Notes under the pieces: model-generated
Told to the model about the DNA's origin: nothing
The model's database searches: none
What the model saw: only the letters and a program-made list of their open reading frames with translations
Made by a program: the position numbers and the translations under genes
Shown: piece after piece, positions 8,061-17,823 of the stretch
Layout of the letters: every line of letters begins with the position of its first letter
How positions within the stretch are numbered: the stretch's first letter is position 1
Source of the DNA: Chromobacterium phragmitis
Lineage (GTDB): Bacteria; Pseudomonadota; Gammaproteobacteria; Burkholderiales; Chromobacteriaceae
DNA length: 64,000 nucleotides
Direction: 5' to 3'
Assembly (NCBI RefSeq): GCF_003325475.1
Contig: NZ_CP029495.1
Coordinates: 3,720,001-3,784,000 of the forward strand

Positions 8061-10745
8061 TCAGGAAAAATCGAGCGCTTGCTCGAAAACCTGTCCCCAC
8101 AGTTCGCGGCCTCGCGCGTAGGCGTTCAGCAGCGACTGGTCGACGTCCACGGTTTTCCTGTCGTTGAGCCGCGCCGCGTGTTGCAGGCGGCGGTAATGCC
8201 GGTAGGCTGCGCGGGCGTCTTCGGCCAACTGCCGGTCTATCAGGCCGGCTTCGGCCGCCACCGCCAGCAGCGCGATGTTGCCGGTGTTGCCGGTGAAGGC
8301 GGGCAAGCGATGGGCATGGGCCAAGATCAGATATTGAACGATGAACTCGATGTCGATGATGCCGCCGCGGGCATTCTTCACGTCGCCCTCGTGCGCGGGG
8401 TGGCTGTCCAGCATCCGCTGCCGCATCGCCAGCACCTCGCCGCGCAGCTTGGCCGGATCGCGTTCCAGCGTGAGGATGGCGTGGCGTTCGGCCTCGAATT
8501 GCGCGCCGATGCCGGCATCGCCGGCGACGAAGCGGGCGCGGGTCAGCGCCTGGTGTTCCCATGCCCAGGCCTGGCTTTCCTGGTATTGGCGGAAGGCGGA
8601 AACGGAGCTGACCAAGAGGCCGCTGGCGCCGTTGGGCCGCAGCCGCAGGTCGATGTCGTACAGCACGCCGGCAGCGGTGGCGCTGGTCAGCCAGGTGGAC
8701 AGCTTGCGCGCCAGTCGCGAGTACAGCTCTGGCGCGTCCGGGTGCTCGTCATCGTAAAGGAAGATGATGTCGAGGTCCGACGCGTAGCCCAGCTCCTTGC
8801 CGCCCAGTTTGCCGTAGCCTATCACCGCGAAGCGCGGGGTTTCGCAGTGGCGGGACGGAATATCCCGCCAGGCGTGGCGGACGGCGGCGGCCAGCACAAG
8901 ATCGGCCAGCCGCGACAGTTCGTCGGACAGCGCCTCCAGCGTCCACATGCCGGCCAGGTCCTGTGCCACCAGGCGGAAGGTTTGCGCGTGCTGGAAGTGG
9001 CGCAAGGCATCCATCTTGGCTTCGACGTCGCCGTCGGCCTGGGCCAGTTGCGCTTCCAGCTGGGAGGCGAGCGCGGGCCAGTCTGGGGGGGCGTACAGCA
9101 CTCGCGCGTCCAGCAATTCATCCAGCAGGATGGGGTGGCGGTTGAGATAGGCGGATACCCAGGCGCTGGACGAATACAGCGAGGCCAGCCGCTGCAGCGT
9201 CTGCGGGTATTCGGTGAGCAGCGCCAGGTAGGAGGCGCGCCGGCTGATCGTTTCCATCAGGACGATGATACGGGCCAGCGTGTCGTCTGCATTGGAGAAG
9301 CGCGCGGCCACTTCTATCAGGGCCGGCATCAGCGCGTCCAGCTTCTTGCGGCCGGCCTGCGGCATCTGCAGATAGCGCTGGCTTTGGGCGAGGCTGGTGA
9401 GCTGGCGCGAGACGGCTTGCGGGTCGGCGTAGCCCAGTTCGGCCAGCTTGGCTTCGGGACTCTGTTCGGCCACATCCAGCCAGAGTTCGGCCAACGGGTG
9501 GCTGGCGCTGTCCTCGCTGGGCAGGATGAACACTTGTTCGAAATGGCGGCTGACCTTGCGTCGCGTCTCGTCCAGGGCGTCGAGGAAGGCCGGCCAGTCC
9601 GGGTAGCCCATGCTGGCGGCGATCTTCTGCCGCGTGTCCGGCGCTTCCGGCAGGGTCTGGGTTTGCTGATCGTCCAGATACTGCAGCCTGTGCTCCAGAT
9701 TGCGCAGGAAGGCGTAGGCTGATTGCAGCTCTTCCACGGCGGCCGGCTCCAGCAGCCGCAGCGCGGCCAGCCTGTCCAGCGTGGCGCGGGTGCCGCGCAG
9801 CTGCAGCGTGCGGTCGCGGCCGCCGCGGATCAACTGGAACACCTGGGCGATGAACTCAGCCTCGCGGATGCCGCCGGGTCCCAGCTTGATGTTGTCGGCC
9901 ATGTCGCGCCGGGCCACTTCGCGGCGGATCTGCGCGTGCAGTTCGCGCATCGCGCCGTAGGCGTTGTAGTCCAGATACTTGCGATAGACGAAGGGGCGGA
10001 CCAGCTGAGCCAGTCCGTCGGCGTCGCCGGTGAGGGCCTTGGCCTTGATCCAGGCATAGCGCTCCCATTCCCGGCCTTGGGAGAGCAGGTAGTTTTCCAG
10101 CGCGGCGAAGCTCATCACCAGCGGGCCGGAGTCGCCGTAAGGGCGCAGCCGCATGTCGACGCGGAATACCTGGCCGTCGGCGGTGGCGTCGTTGAGCAGG
10201 GCGATCAGCCGTTTGCCGAGCTGGGTGAAGTACTCGTGGTTGCTGGTTTTGCGCGCGCCGTCGGTTTCGCCGCCCTCCGGGTAGATGAAGATCAGATCGA
10301 TGTCCGAGCTGGCGTTGAGCTCGCCGCCGCCCAGCTTGCCCATGCCGATGACGATCAACTGCTGAGGCTCGCCGCTGTCTTCGCCTATCGGCTGGCCGTA
10401 CTGCGCCAGCGAGGCGGCGGCGCAGGCCAGGGATTGGCGGATGGCGAATTCCGCCAGCTGGCTGACCGTGGACACCACCTCGTCCAGCGCGGCCATCCCT
10501 TCCAGATCGCGGCAGATCAACCGCGCCATCACCGCCTGGCGCAGGCGGCGCAGCGCCGGGGCCAGCGTCTCAGGCGCGGCCAGTTCTGGCCAGTCGGCGA
10601 AGGCCTGCATATCCTCAAGGGTGAACGGCTGGCCCAGGCGCCGCTCCAGCCGTTCTCGTTCTTCGGGCCGCGCGGCCAGGAGCCGCGACAGATATTGGGA
10701 AAACTCGCAACTGCGGGCAATGGCAGCGCTCGGGTTTGCTGGCAT
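8061..10745 (-). CDS. glnE: Bifunctional glutamine synthetase adenylyltransferase/adenylyl-removing enzyme
   Basis: An 894-aa cytosolic regulator that adenylylates and deadenylylates glutamine synthetase in response to PII and glutamine. Two nucleotidyltransferase domains are visible, each with its G-KLGG motif: GMGKLGGGELN...SDIDLIF near residue 131 and GYGKLGGKELG...SDLDIIF near 643. The length is close to the usual 900-950. Divergent from yhdP across about 90 bp. Confidence 0.95.
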   Translation of the reverse strand: MPANPSAAIARSCEFSQYLSRLLAARPEERERLERRLGQPFTLEDMQAFADWPELAAPETLAPALRRLRQAVMARLICRDLEGMAALDEVVSTVSQLAEFAIRQSLACAAASLAQYGQPIGEDSGEPQQLIVIGMGKLGGGELNASSDIDLIFIYPEGGETDGARKTSNHEYFTQLGKRLIALLNDATADGQVFRVDMRLRPYGDSGPLVMSFAALENYLLSQGREWERYAWIKAKALTGDADGLAQLVRPFVYRKYLDYNAYGAMRELHAQIRREVARRDMADNIKLGPGGIREAEFIAQVFQLIRGGRDRTLQLRGTRATLDRLAALRLLEPAAVEELQSAYAFLRNLEHRLQYLDDQQTQTLPEAPDTRQKIAASMGYPDWPAFLDALDETRRKVSRHFEQVFILPSEDSASHPLAELWLDVAEQSPEAKLAELGYADPQAVSRQLTSLAQSQRYLQMPQAGRKKLDALMPALIEVAARFSNADDTLARIIVLMETISRRASYLALLTEYPQTLQRLASLYSSSAWVSAYLNRHPILLDELLDARVLYAPPDWPALASQLEAQLAQADGDVEAKMDALRHFQHAQTFRLVAQDLAGMWTLEALSDELSRLADLVLAAAVRHAWRDIPSRHCETPRFAVIGYGKLGGKELGYASDLDIIFLYDDEHPDAPELYSRLARKLSTWLTSATAAGVLYDIDLRLRPNGASGLLVSSVSAFRQYQESQAWAWEHQALTRARFVAGDAGIGAQFEAERHAILTLERDPAKLRGEVLAMRQRMLDSHPAHEGDVKNARGGIIDIEFIVQYLILAHAHRLPAFTGNTGNIALLAVAAEAGLIDRQLAEDARAAYRHYRRLQHAARLNDRKTVDVDQSLLNAYARGRELWGQVFEQALDFS

Positions 10746-10836
10746 AATAGCTCCGGACGGCTTGGCGCGGCATACCGCGCCGGGGGCGGCTGCGGCCGGT
10801 TTCGCGCCGTGTTTTTCCTAACGCCATTGTAACGGT

Positions 10837-13800
10837 TTGCCATTGTTGAAAAAGCCCTCGTCGCCGTTGTCCCATATCCACGTCCTGCGCGTGCTCAAGC
10901 GCAGCCTGCTGGTGATGGCCGTATCGCTGTTCACGGCCAGCGCGCTGGTGTTCGCCGCGTTTTCCGCCTTCACCTTCTGGCTGCTGCCCAATCTCGATCA
11001 ATATCGGCCCCGGCTGGAGCAGAGCCTGTCCGGCGCGCTGGGACACCGGGTCAGCATCGGCCGTCTCAGCGGACGTTGGCTGGATGTGGCCCCCCAATTC
11101 GAGCTGTCCGGCGTCTCCATCGCCAATCCGGTATCCGGCCAGGCGCTGACGCTCAGCCGGGTCACGGTGCAGCCTTCGTGGACCTCGCTATGGGCCTGGG
11201 AGCCGCGCCTGGCGGTGCGGGTGGACGGACCGTCCGTTGAGCTGCGCCGCAGCGCGGCCGGAATCATCTATCTGAATGGCTTCGATCTCACCAGCGCGCC
11301 TTCCGGCGACAACGCGCTGGGCAATTGGCTGCTGCGGCAGCCCTCCCTGGAAATCCTGAACGCCAGGCTGAGCTGGCAGGACGAGAGGCTGGGCCTGCCC
11401 AGGCTGGATCTGCAGCGCGGGCAATTGACGCTGGAGCGACAGCTGCTGGGCCACCGCTTGCAATTGTCCGGCGTGCCGGCGGCCTCGTTGGGCAAGGGCT
11501 TCCAGTTGGGCGCGAACTGGCGCGGCGATGACATCAACGGCTGGCAGCAGTGGTCGGGCTCGGTCAAGGTGGCGCTCAACGGCGCCCGGGCGGACATTTG
11601 GTCGCGCTATATGCGGGAGCTGGGCGTGCTGCATAGAGGAGAGGGCGACGGCACGCTGGAGATATCGTTCTCGGACGGCAGCGTCAGCAGCCTGCAAGCC
11701 GATGTCAGCGTCCGCGACGCCGCCTACACGCCGCCCAGTTCACGCGAGCTGGCGCTGCCGCAGTTGCAAGGCAAGCTGCAACTGGACCGGCAATTCAACG
11801 GCAGTTACAAAATAGCGGCCAGCGACCTGACTCTGGCCAGCGCCACCGGGCTCGCTTTCGACAAGTCGTCGATCAAGGGGCAGTGGCGGCCGGGCGCCAA
11901 GGGCGGCGGAGAGTTGACGCTGGACAATGTCAACGTGGGCCATCTCACGCCTTTCATCCATGCGCTGGGCGTGGACGCCAATCCCCTGTTCGCGCGCTTC
12001 TCCCCCAGCGGCGCGCTGCACGAGGTGACGGTGGCCTGGCAGGGGCCTGTCGAAGCGCCGACCAGCTTCAAGGCGAAAAGCCGTTTCGAAGCGTTGGGAT
12101 GGCAACCGTTCGGCGACCTGCCCGGCGTGTCCGGGGTGTCCGGGCGCATCGAGTTCAGCGAAGCCGGTGGCCGGCTGGCGCTGGATACCGGCAAGGCTGA
12201 AGTCAATTATCCGGCGGTATTCGCCCAGGCTCTGCCTTTCGACCGTCTGTCCGCCGATGTGGAGTGGTCGCAACGGGATGGAAAACTGGGCATCGATTTT
12301 CATAAAGTGGCCTTCGCCAACGCGGACTTGAGCGGCGAATTGCATGGCGGCTATCGCCATGCCGGAAGCGGGTCCGGCAGCGTGGACCTGAGCGCTTCGG
12401 TGGCGCAGCTGAAGGCGGCGAGAGTGGCGGCTTACCTGCCGCGTCATGTCGGCGAGCACACCGCCGGCTGGCTGAGGCAGGGTTTGCAGGATGGCATCGC
12501 CCGCAATGTGAAAATGAAGCTGGCCGGCGATCTGGATCAGTTTCCCTTCGCCGGCGGCAAAGGCGGCGAATTCCTGGTGGAGGCCGACATCGAGAAGGCC
12601 AGGCTGCTGTTCCAGCCCGGCTGGCCGACGATAGACGACATCGACGCCAAGCTTCGCTTCCGCAATGAGGGCATGCAGGTGCTGGCGCAAAAGGCGAGCA
12701 CCGCGGGCGTGCCCTTGCGCGACGTGTCGGTAGGCATAGACGAGCTGGGGGCCGACGTGCCCTGGCTGAAGATAGACGGCCGGGTGGACGACAGGCTGGA
12801 TCGCATGCTGGCCTACACGGCCAAGAGCCCGGTGGACGGTTGGCTGGGCGGCTTCACCGGCCGCGCGCGCGCCACCGGGGCGGCTGCCTTGCAGTTGAAG
12901 CTGGAGGTGCCGCTGTCCGGCAATGAGAATGTGAAGGTGCGCGGCGATCTGGATTTTCATGGCAACCAGCTGAAATTGGGCGGCTTGCCGTTGCCCGAAC
13001 TGAACGCGGTGCAGGGGCGCCTGACTTTCACCGAGCGCGGAGTGGACAGCAAGGGATTGCAGTTGAAAGCTTTCGGCGGGCCTTTCCGTCTGGCCGCGCG
13101 CACCGGGGCCGACAAGCGCATGCGATTCGAGGTGGCCGGGGAGGCGGACGGCAAGGCCGTCTTGCGGCAATACCTGCCGCCGCTGGCGGCGCTGGCCGGA
13201 GGGCATGCCCGTTTCGAAGGGCAGTTCGCGGTGCGCGACGGTCTGGAGAGTTTGGCGTTGACGTCCAGCCTGAAGGGATTGTCGCTGGATGCGCCCAAGC
13301 CTTTCGGCAAGGCCGCGGACGATTCGATGCCGCTGCAGCTGCAATTGAAGCCCGCGCCGGCGCGCTTCCCCGGCGCGATGCGGCTGGAGTTTCAGCTGGC
13401 CGAACAGATGGCCGGGCAGTTGCGGCTGGGACCGGACGGGGAGTTGCAGGCCGGCGCGTTGGGCATAGGCCGCCGCGCGGGGGAATTGCCGGCGAATGGC
13501 CTGGCGTTGAGGCTGCAGTTGCCGCGCATCGATCTGGATGAGTGGCTGCCATGGAGCGCTCGGTTAAATGGAGGCATGGCGCAGCCGCAAAGCGGAATGC
13601 CGCTGCTGATAGACATCGACACGCCGGAACTGTCGGCCGCCGGCTTCACGCTGCATCAGGTAAGCGCCAAGATGGCGAACCGCGGCTCGGGCGGGCAGTG
13701 GGGCGCGCAATTGCGCTCGCGCGAGGCCGCGGGGGAATTGGATTATTTGGCGGAAGGCGCCGGCCAGCTGCATGCCAACCTGAGCAGGTTGGCCTTGAAT

Positions 13801-14685
13801 TGGCCGCTGCGGGCGGAGGGGAGTTCGACGCCGTCCGCTTTGAAACAGCAACTGCCGGCGATGAAAGTGCATATCGGCGAGTTGTTGTTGCGGAACCGCA
13901 GCATCGGCCAGCTGGACATGATGGCGCGCCGCGACGGCAGCGTCTGGCGGATGGACCCGTTGAAACTGGTCGCGCCGGAGGGCACGCTTGCCGGCAGCAT
14001 GCTGGTGGACGAGAAGGGCGAGGGGCAGGTGGATAGCCATTTCACGTTGGATGTGAGCAATGCGGGCAAGCTGATGGCTCGTTTCGGCCAGGGGGATGTG
14101 TTCCGCAACGGCCAGGGGCGCTTGTCCGGCCAACTGAGCTGGCCCGGCGGATTGAGCGATCTGGACGCGGCCCATTTGTCAGGCCAGATGGAGCTGGATT
14201 TCAAGAGCGGCCGCTTCGCCAAGGTGGACCCGGGCGCGGCGCGGCTGTTGGGCGCGCTCAGCCTGCAGTCTTTGCCGCGGCGCATTCGTCTGGATTTCAC
14301 CGACGTCTTCAGCGACGGCTTCGCCTTTGATACCCTGCAAGGCAAGGCCAGCGTGAATGACGGCGTATTCAGGTCGGACAAGGTGGAAATGAAGAGTCCG
14401 TCGGCCGAAGTCAACATCGCCGGCAGCGTGGATCTGGCCAAGGAAACCCAGGCGCTGAAAGTGAAAGTGGTGCCCCATGTGGCGGAAAGCGTGGCGCTGG
14501 CCGCCGGCGCCGCGCTGCTCAATCCCGTGGTGGGCATCGCCACGCTCGCGGCGCAGAAGGTGCTGCAGGATCCCGTGGGCAAGATATTGTCGCTGGAATA
14601 CGAAGTGAGCGGATCGTTGAAGGACCCGCAGGTGAAGCGGGTGAATGTCGGCGATCCGGTCAGGATCAAGGGGAGAAAACCATGA
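10837..14685 (+). CDS. yhdP: YhdP family AsmA-like envelope protein
   Basis: A 1282-aa protein with one N-terminal membrane segment (residues about 22-48, LLVMAVSLFTASALVFAAF) and a very long periplasmic repeat of beta-rich AsmA/DUF3971 units. YhdP with TamB and YdbH forms bridge-like conduits that carry phospholipid to the outer membrane. The length agrees with the family. The predicted start is TTG. A GTG at 10889 just before the membrane segment is an alternative, and there is no clear Shine-Dalgarno sequence. Its TGA overlaps the ATG of the next gene (ATGA). Confidence 0.9.
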   Translation: MPLLKKPSSPLSHIHVLRVLKRSLLVMAVSLFTASALVFAAFSAFTFWLLPNLDQYRPRLEQSLSGALGHRVSIGRLSGRWLDVAPQFELSGVSIANPVSGQALTLSRVTVQPSWTSLWAWEPRLAVRVDGPSVELRRSAAGIIYLNGFDLTSAPSGDNALGNWLLRQPSLEILNARLSWQDERLGLPRLDLQRGQLTLERQLLGHRLQLSGVPAASLGKGFQLGANWRGDDINGWQQWSGSVKVALNGARADIWSRYMRELGVLHRGEGDGTLEISFSDGSVSSLQADVSVRDAAYTPPSSRELALPQLQGKLQLDRQFNGSYKIAASDLTLASATGLAFDKSSIKGQWRPGAKGGGELTLDNVNVGHLTPFIHALGVDANPLFARFSPSGALHEVTVAWQGPVEAPTSFKAKSRFEALGWQPFGDLPGVSGVSGRIEFSEAGGRLALDTGKAEVNYPAVFAQALPFDRLSADVEWSQRDGKLGIDFHKVAFANADLSGELHGGYRHAGSGSGSVDLSASVAQLKAARVAAYLPRHVGEHTAGWLRQGLQDGIARNVKMKLAGDLDQFPFAGGKGGEFLVEADIEKARLLFQPGWPTIDDIDAKLRFRNEGMQVLAQKASTAGVPLRDVSVGIDELGADVPWLKIDGRVDDRLDRMLAYTAKSPVDGWLGGFTGRARATGAAALQLKLEVPLSGNENVKVRGDLDFHGNQLKLGGLPLPELNAVQGRLTFTERGVDSKGLQLKAFGGPFRLAARTGADKRMRFEVAGEADGKAVLRQYLPPLAALAGGHARFEGQFAVRDGLESLALTSSLKGLSLDAPKPFGKAADDSMPLQLQLKPAPARFPGAMRLEFQLAEQMAGQLRLGPDGELQAGALGIGRRAGELPANGLALRLQLPRIDLDEWLPWSARLNGGMAQPQSGMPLLIDIDTPELSAAGFTLHQVSAKMANRGSGGQWGAQLRSREAAGELDYLAEGAGQLHANLSRLALNWPLRAEGSSTPSALKQQLPAMKVHIGELLLRNRSIGQLDMMARRDGSVWRMDPLKLVAPEGTLAGSMLVDEKGEGQVDSHFTLDVSNAGKLMARFGQGDVFRNGQGRLSGQLSWPGGLSDLDAAHLSGQMELDFKSGRFAKVDPGAARLLGALSLQSLPRRIRLDFTDVFSDGFAFDTLQGKASVNDGVFRSDKVEMKSPSAEVNIAGSVDLAKETQALKVKVVPHVAESVALAAGAALLNPVVGIATLAAQKVLQDPVGKILSLEYEVSGSLKDPQVKRVNVGDPVRIKGRKP

Positions 14686-15491
14686 AGCAGAAGTTCATTG
14701 CCGCATCGGTGCAAATGGTGTCAGGTTGCGGCGTGGAGGCCAATCTGGCCAAGGCTGACCAGCTATTGGCTGAAGCCTCGGCGCGGGGCGCGAGCCTGGC
14801 CGTGCTGCCCGAGTACTTTTGCCTGATGGGGGCGAAGGAAACCGACAAGGTCGCCGTGCGCGAGGCCTACGGCGACGGCCCCATCCAGCAGGCGCTGGCT
14901 GGGATGGCGCGACGCCATGGGCTTTGGCTGCTGGGCGGCACCGTGCCGCTGGCGTGCGAGGAGCCAGGCAAGGTGCTCAACAGCAGCCTGCTCTACAATC
15001 CGCAGGGAGAAGTGGCGGCGCGCTATGACAAGATCCACCTGTTTGGCTTTACCGGGCAGGGAGAAAGCTATTGCGAATCCAACACCATCCAGGCGGGCGT
15101 GACGCCGACCAAGGCGGACACGCCGCTGGCCGACATCGCTTTCGGCATCTGCTACGACCTGCGTTTCCCCGAGTTGTTCAGGATGCTGGCTCCGTTCGAT
15201 CTGTTGATCCTGCCGGCGGCGTTCACCGCCACCACAGGCGAAGCGCACTGGGAGCCGTTGCTGCGAGCCCGGGCGATAGAAAATCAGTGTTACCTGATCG
15301 CCTCCGCTCAGGGCGGCAGGCATGAAAACGGCCGCCAGACCCATGGCCACTCGATGATCATCGATCCCTGGGGGCGCATCCTCGCCGAACTGCCCGGCGG
15401 CGAGGGCGTGATCACCGCCGAGATCGACCCCGAATTGACGCACTCGGTGCGCGACCGCCTGCCGGCGCTGGCGCACCGGGTCATACGCTGA
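14682..15491 (+). CDS. Nitrilase superfamily carbon-nitrogen hydrolase, Nit1/deaminated-glutathione amidase type
   Basis: A 269-aa cytosolic amidase. The Glu-Lys-Cys triad is visible: Glu44 in VLPEYF, Lys117 in YDKIHLF and Cys157 in FGICYDLRFPE. LRARAIENQCYLIASAQ and HGHSMIIDPWG are Nit-subfamily signatures. Family members hydrolyse deaminated glutathione as metabolite repair. It overlaps the end of yhdP by 4 bp and precedes tldD by 10 bp, the usual betaproteobacterial order. Confidence 0.92.
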   Translation: MKQKFIAASVQMVSGCGVEANLAKADQLLAEASARGASLAVLPEYFCLMGAKETDKVAVREAYGDGPIQQALAGMARRHGLWLLGGTVPLACEEPGKVLNSSLLYNPQGEVAARYDKIHLFGFTGQGESYCESNTIQAGVTPTKADTPLADIAFGICYDLRFPELFRMLAPFDLLILPAAFTATTGEAHWEPLLRARAIENQCYLIASAQGGRHENGRQTHGHSMIIDPWGRILAELPGGEGVITAEIDPELTHSVRDRLPALAHRVIR

Positions 15492-15501
15492 AAGAGCCAC
15501 C

Positions 15502-16944
15502 ATGCAAGACGCCTTCACCACAGCTGACGAGCTGCTGCTCAAACCCTACGGCCTGGACGAGGCCGCGCTGGAGCGCACCTTGTCCCATATGCGCCATCAC
15601 GCCATCGATTACGCCGATCTCTACTTCCAGTACACGCGCAACGAGGGCTGGCACCTGGAGGAGGGCATCGTCAAATCCGGCAGCTTCAGCATCGACCAGG
15701 GCGTGGGCGTGCGCGCCGTCGCCGGCGACAAGACCGCCTTCGCCTATTCCGACGCCATCAATCAGGACGCGCTGACCCGCGCGGCCGAGGCGGTGCGCGC
15801 CATCGGCAACGCCGGCGGCGACGGCAGCGCCGGCGCGGTGGAGAAGTGCAAGCCGCAGTCTTTGTACCCGTCCATCGACCCCTGTCACAGCCTGGAGGCT
15901 GCCGCCAAGGTGGCGCTGCTGGAAAAAGTGGAGAAGCTGGCCAAGGCGATCGACCCGCGCGTGATCCAGGTGATGGCCGGGCTCGCCATGGAGTACGACG
16001 TGGTCTATGTGGCACGCCATGATGGCGTGCGGGCAGCCGATGTGCGGCCGCTGGTGCGGATGTCGGTGTCGGTGATCGCCGAGCAGAACGGCCGGCGCGA
16101 GCAGGGCGCGGCCGGAGGCGGCGGCCGATTTGATCTGGCTTATTTCGATGACGCGGTGGTGGAGCGCTACGTGCGGGAGGCGGTCAAGCAGGCGCTGGTG
16201 AACCTGGACTCCCGCCCGGCGCCGGCGGGTCAGATGACCGTGGTGCTGGGTCCGGGCTGGCCTGGCGTGCTGCTGCACGAGGCAATCGGCCACGGGCTGG
16301 AAGGCGACTTCAACCGCAAGGGCACTTCGGCGTTTTCCGGCAAACTGGGGCAGCGAGTGGCCGCGCCGGGGGTGACCGTGGTGGATGACGGCGTGATGGG
16401 CGGCCGACGCGGCGCGCTGGCGATAGACGACGAGGGCAACGCCACCCAGAGAACGGTGCTGATCGAAGACGGCATCCTCAAGGGCTATATGCAGGACGCG
16501 ATGAATTCGCGCTTGATGCAGGTGGCGCCCACGGGCAACGGCCGCCGCGAGTCCTATGCCAGCATCCCGATGCCTCGCATGACGAATACCTATATGTTGG
16601 CGGGGCAGCGCGATCCGCAGGAAATCATCGCCTCGGTCAAGGATGGCCTGTACGCGGTGAATTTCGGCGGCGGCCAGGTGGACATCACCAGCGGCAAGTT
16701 CGTGTTCTCGGCGTCGGAGGCCTGGCGCATCGAGAACGGCAAGCTGACCTACCCGGTCAAGGGAGCCACGCTGATAGGCAGCGGCCCCGAGGTGTTGAAC
16801 TACGTGTCCATGATGGGCAATGACCTGGCGCTTGACCAGGGCGTGGGCGTATGCGGCAAGGAGGGGCAGAGCGTGCCGGTGGGCGTGGGCCAGCCCACGC
16901 TGCGCATAGACGGCGGCCTGACCGTGGGCGGCACCGGCGGCTGA
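15502..16944 (+). CDS. tldD: Metalloprotease TldD
   Basis: A 480-aa zinc protease that with TldE degrades unfolded peptides and matures microcin B17 or processes CcdA in enterobacteria. The HEAIGH zinc motif (HExxxH, residues about 259-264) in LLHEAIGHGLEGDF is intact, and RMTNTY and NFGGGQVDITSGKF are family blocks. It is the last gene of the yhdP-nit-tldD operon. Confidence 0.94.
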   Translation: MQDAFTTADELLLKPYGLDEAALERTLSHMRHHAIDYADLYFQYTRNEGWHLEEGIVKSGSFSIDQGVGVRAVAGDKTAFAYSDAINQDALTRAAEAVRAIGNAGGDGSAGAVEKCKPQSLYPSIDPCHSLEAAAKVALLEKVEKLAKAIDPRVIQVMAGLAMEYDVVYVARHDGVRAADVRPLVRMSVSVIAEQNGRREQGAAGGGGRFDLAYFDDAVVERYVREAVKQALVNLDSRPAPAGQMTVVLGPGWPGVLLHEAIGHGLEGDFNRKGTSAFSGKLGQRVAAPGVTVVDDGVMGGRRGALAIDDEGNATQRTVLIEDGILKGYMQDAMNSRLMQVAPTGNGRRESYASIPMPRMTNTYMLAGQRDPQEIIASVKDGLYAVNFGGGQVDITSGKFVFSASEAWRIENGKLTYPVKGATLIGSGPEVLNYVSMMGNDLALDQGVGVCGKEGQSVPVGVGQPTLRIDGGLTVGGTGG

Positions 16945-16955
16945 TCATCCTTTTT

Positions 16956-16983
16956 AAGGCCGGGCATGGGCCCGGCCTTTTTC
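16956..16983. terminator. Terminator after tldD
   Basis: AAGGCCGGG-catggg-CCCGGCCTT followed by TTTTC on the plus strand and TTAAAAA on the other. It separates tldD from the convergent HisRS-like gene. Confidence 0.85.
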
Positions 16984-16989
16984 ATGCCG

Positions 16990-17635
16990 TCAAGGTTGTA
17001 TGCCTTGCGCTTCCAGCGCCAGCGCCAGCCTTTCCAGTCCGATGCCGAAGCCGGCGCCTTCCTGGTAGGCGCCGCCGCCGACTACCTGTTTCTGCGCGCC
17101 CAATTCCGGCACGCGCATTTCAAAGCCTGCTCCACCCAGATAGTAGCTGAGGCCGCGCTTGGCCGCGCCATCCAGCTCGTAACGCAGGCCCAGGTTGTCC
17201 AGAAAGCCGCGGCACAGCGTCAGGCTGCGCTCAAACGCCGCGCTTGGATCCGGCCCCAGGCTTTCAAAACCAAGTTGGGTGAATTCCCGATAGCGGCCGG
17301 CTTGCGGCCGCTCGTAGCGGTAACAGCGCGCGATGTAGAAGAATCCCGCCTCGCGCCTGCCGTTCAAAAACTCCCGGCTTCTTTCCTGGAGCAGCGCGGT
17401 GGCTTCCGGTATCAGGCAGCAGGCGCGGCCCTTGCGGTCGGGGAAAGCCCACATTTGCTCCAATATTTCGCTGCCGCCGGCCTTGGCGACGAAAGTATCC
17501 TGGCTCCATAGGGCGGGCAGGATGGCCTCTTCCGCGCCAGCGTCAATGAAGCCAGCTCCGGAAGCGGTTTTCCAGCCGGCGTTGGAGGGCGGCCTCGCGG
17601 CCTTGGACGATGCGGGTGCCTCGGATCATGGTCAT
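16990..17635 (-). pseudogene. Stand-alone HisRS-like (class II aaRS) catalytic core with a frameshift
   Basis: Two frames together give about 214 residues that match the histidyl-tRNA synthetase catalytic domain and no anticodon-binding domain. Frame A (17635-17543) starts MTMIRGTRIVQG with AAGG eight bases upstream and ends at TGA after FRSWLH. Frame B (from about 17559 to 16990) continues GAGFIDAGAEE. Motif 2 is RYERPQAGRYREFTQLGFE, motif 3 is GFGIGLERLAL, and the His-binding loop RGLSYY replaces the synthetase RGLDYY. The break falls at a 14-bp overlap read in both frames, as if one copy of a short tandem repeat had been lost. It is preceded by a His-codon leader and attenuator. It could be a HisZ-like regulator, a carrier-charging enzyme or a decaying paralogue. 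A sequencing error is possible. Confidence 0.7.
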
Positions 17636-17672
17636 GATGCTTGCCTTTCAGAATTCGCGCGGAGCGCGCGGC

Positions 17673-17697
17673 AAAGAAAAAGGCGCCTTGCGGCGCC
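17673..17697 (-). terminator. Attenuator terminator of the His leader
   Basis: GGCGCC-GCAA-GGCGCC followed by TTTTTCTTT on the minus strand. It sits 30 bp after the leader-peptide stop and 38 bp before the HisRS-like start, the position expected of a transcription attenuator. Confidence 0.85.
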
Positions 17698-17727
17698 TGT
17701 CTGGGGTGGTGGCTGGCTGGAACGCGG

Positions 17728-17817
17728 CTAGCCGCCGTATTCCAAATCCGCGCACGTCACGCCGGCGCCTCTGGGCTGGCCGTGATGGTGATGGTGGCGG
17801 AGTTGGAAGAGTTTCAT
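17728..17817 (-). CDS. Histidine attenuation leader peptide
   Basis: A 29-aa reading frame, MKLFQLRHHHHHGQPRGAGV then TCADLEYGG, with five successive His codons (CAC CAT CAC CAT CAC), stop TAG. His runs of this type mark leader peptides of his operons: ribosome stalling when charged tRNA-His is scarce prevents formation of the downstream terminator. The intrinsic terminator at 17673-17697 completes the module. No Shine-Dalgarno site is obvious. Promoter spacing suggests the transcript may start almost at the ATG. It is too short for ordinary ORF calling. Confidence 0.85.
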   Translation of the reverse strand: MKLFQLRHHHHHGQPRGAGVTCADLEYGG

Positions 17818-17823
17818 GTCTTC

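Noticed and set aside
7863..9722. 619-codon plus-strand frame
   Set aside because: Antisense to ilvE and glnE, composition Gly/Gln/Val-rich without motifs.
11740..13344. 534-codon minus-strand frame
   Set aside because: Antisense to yhdP; no domain or ribosome site.
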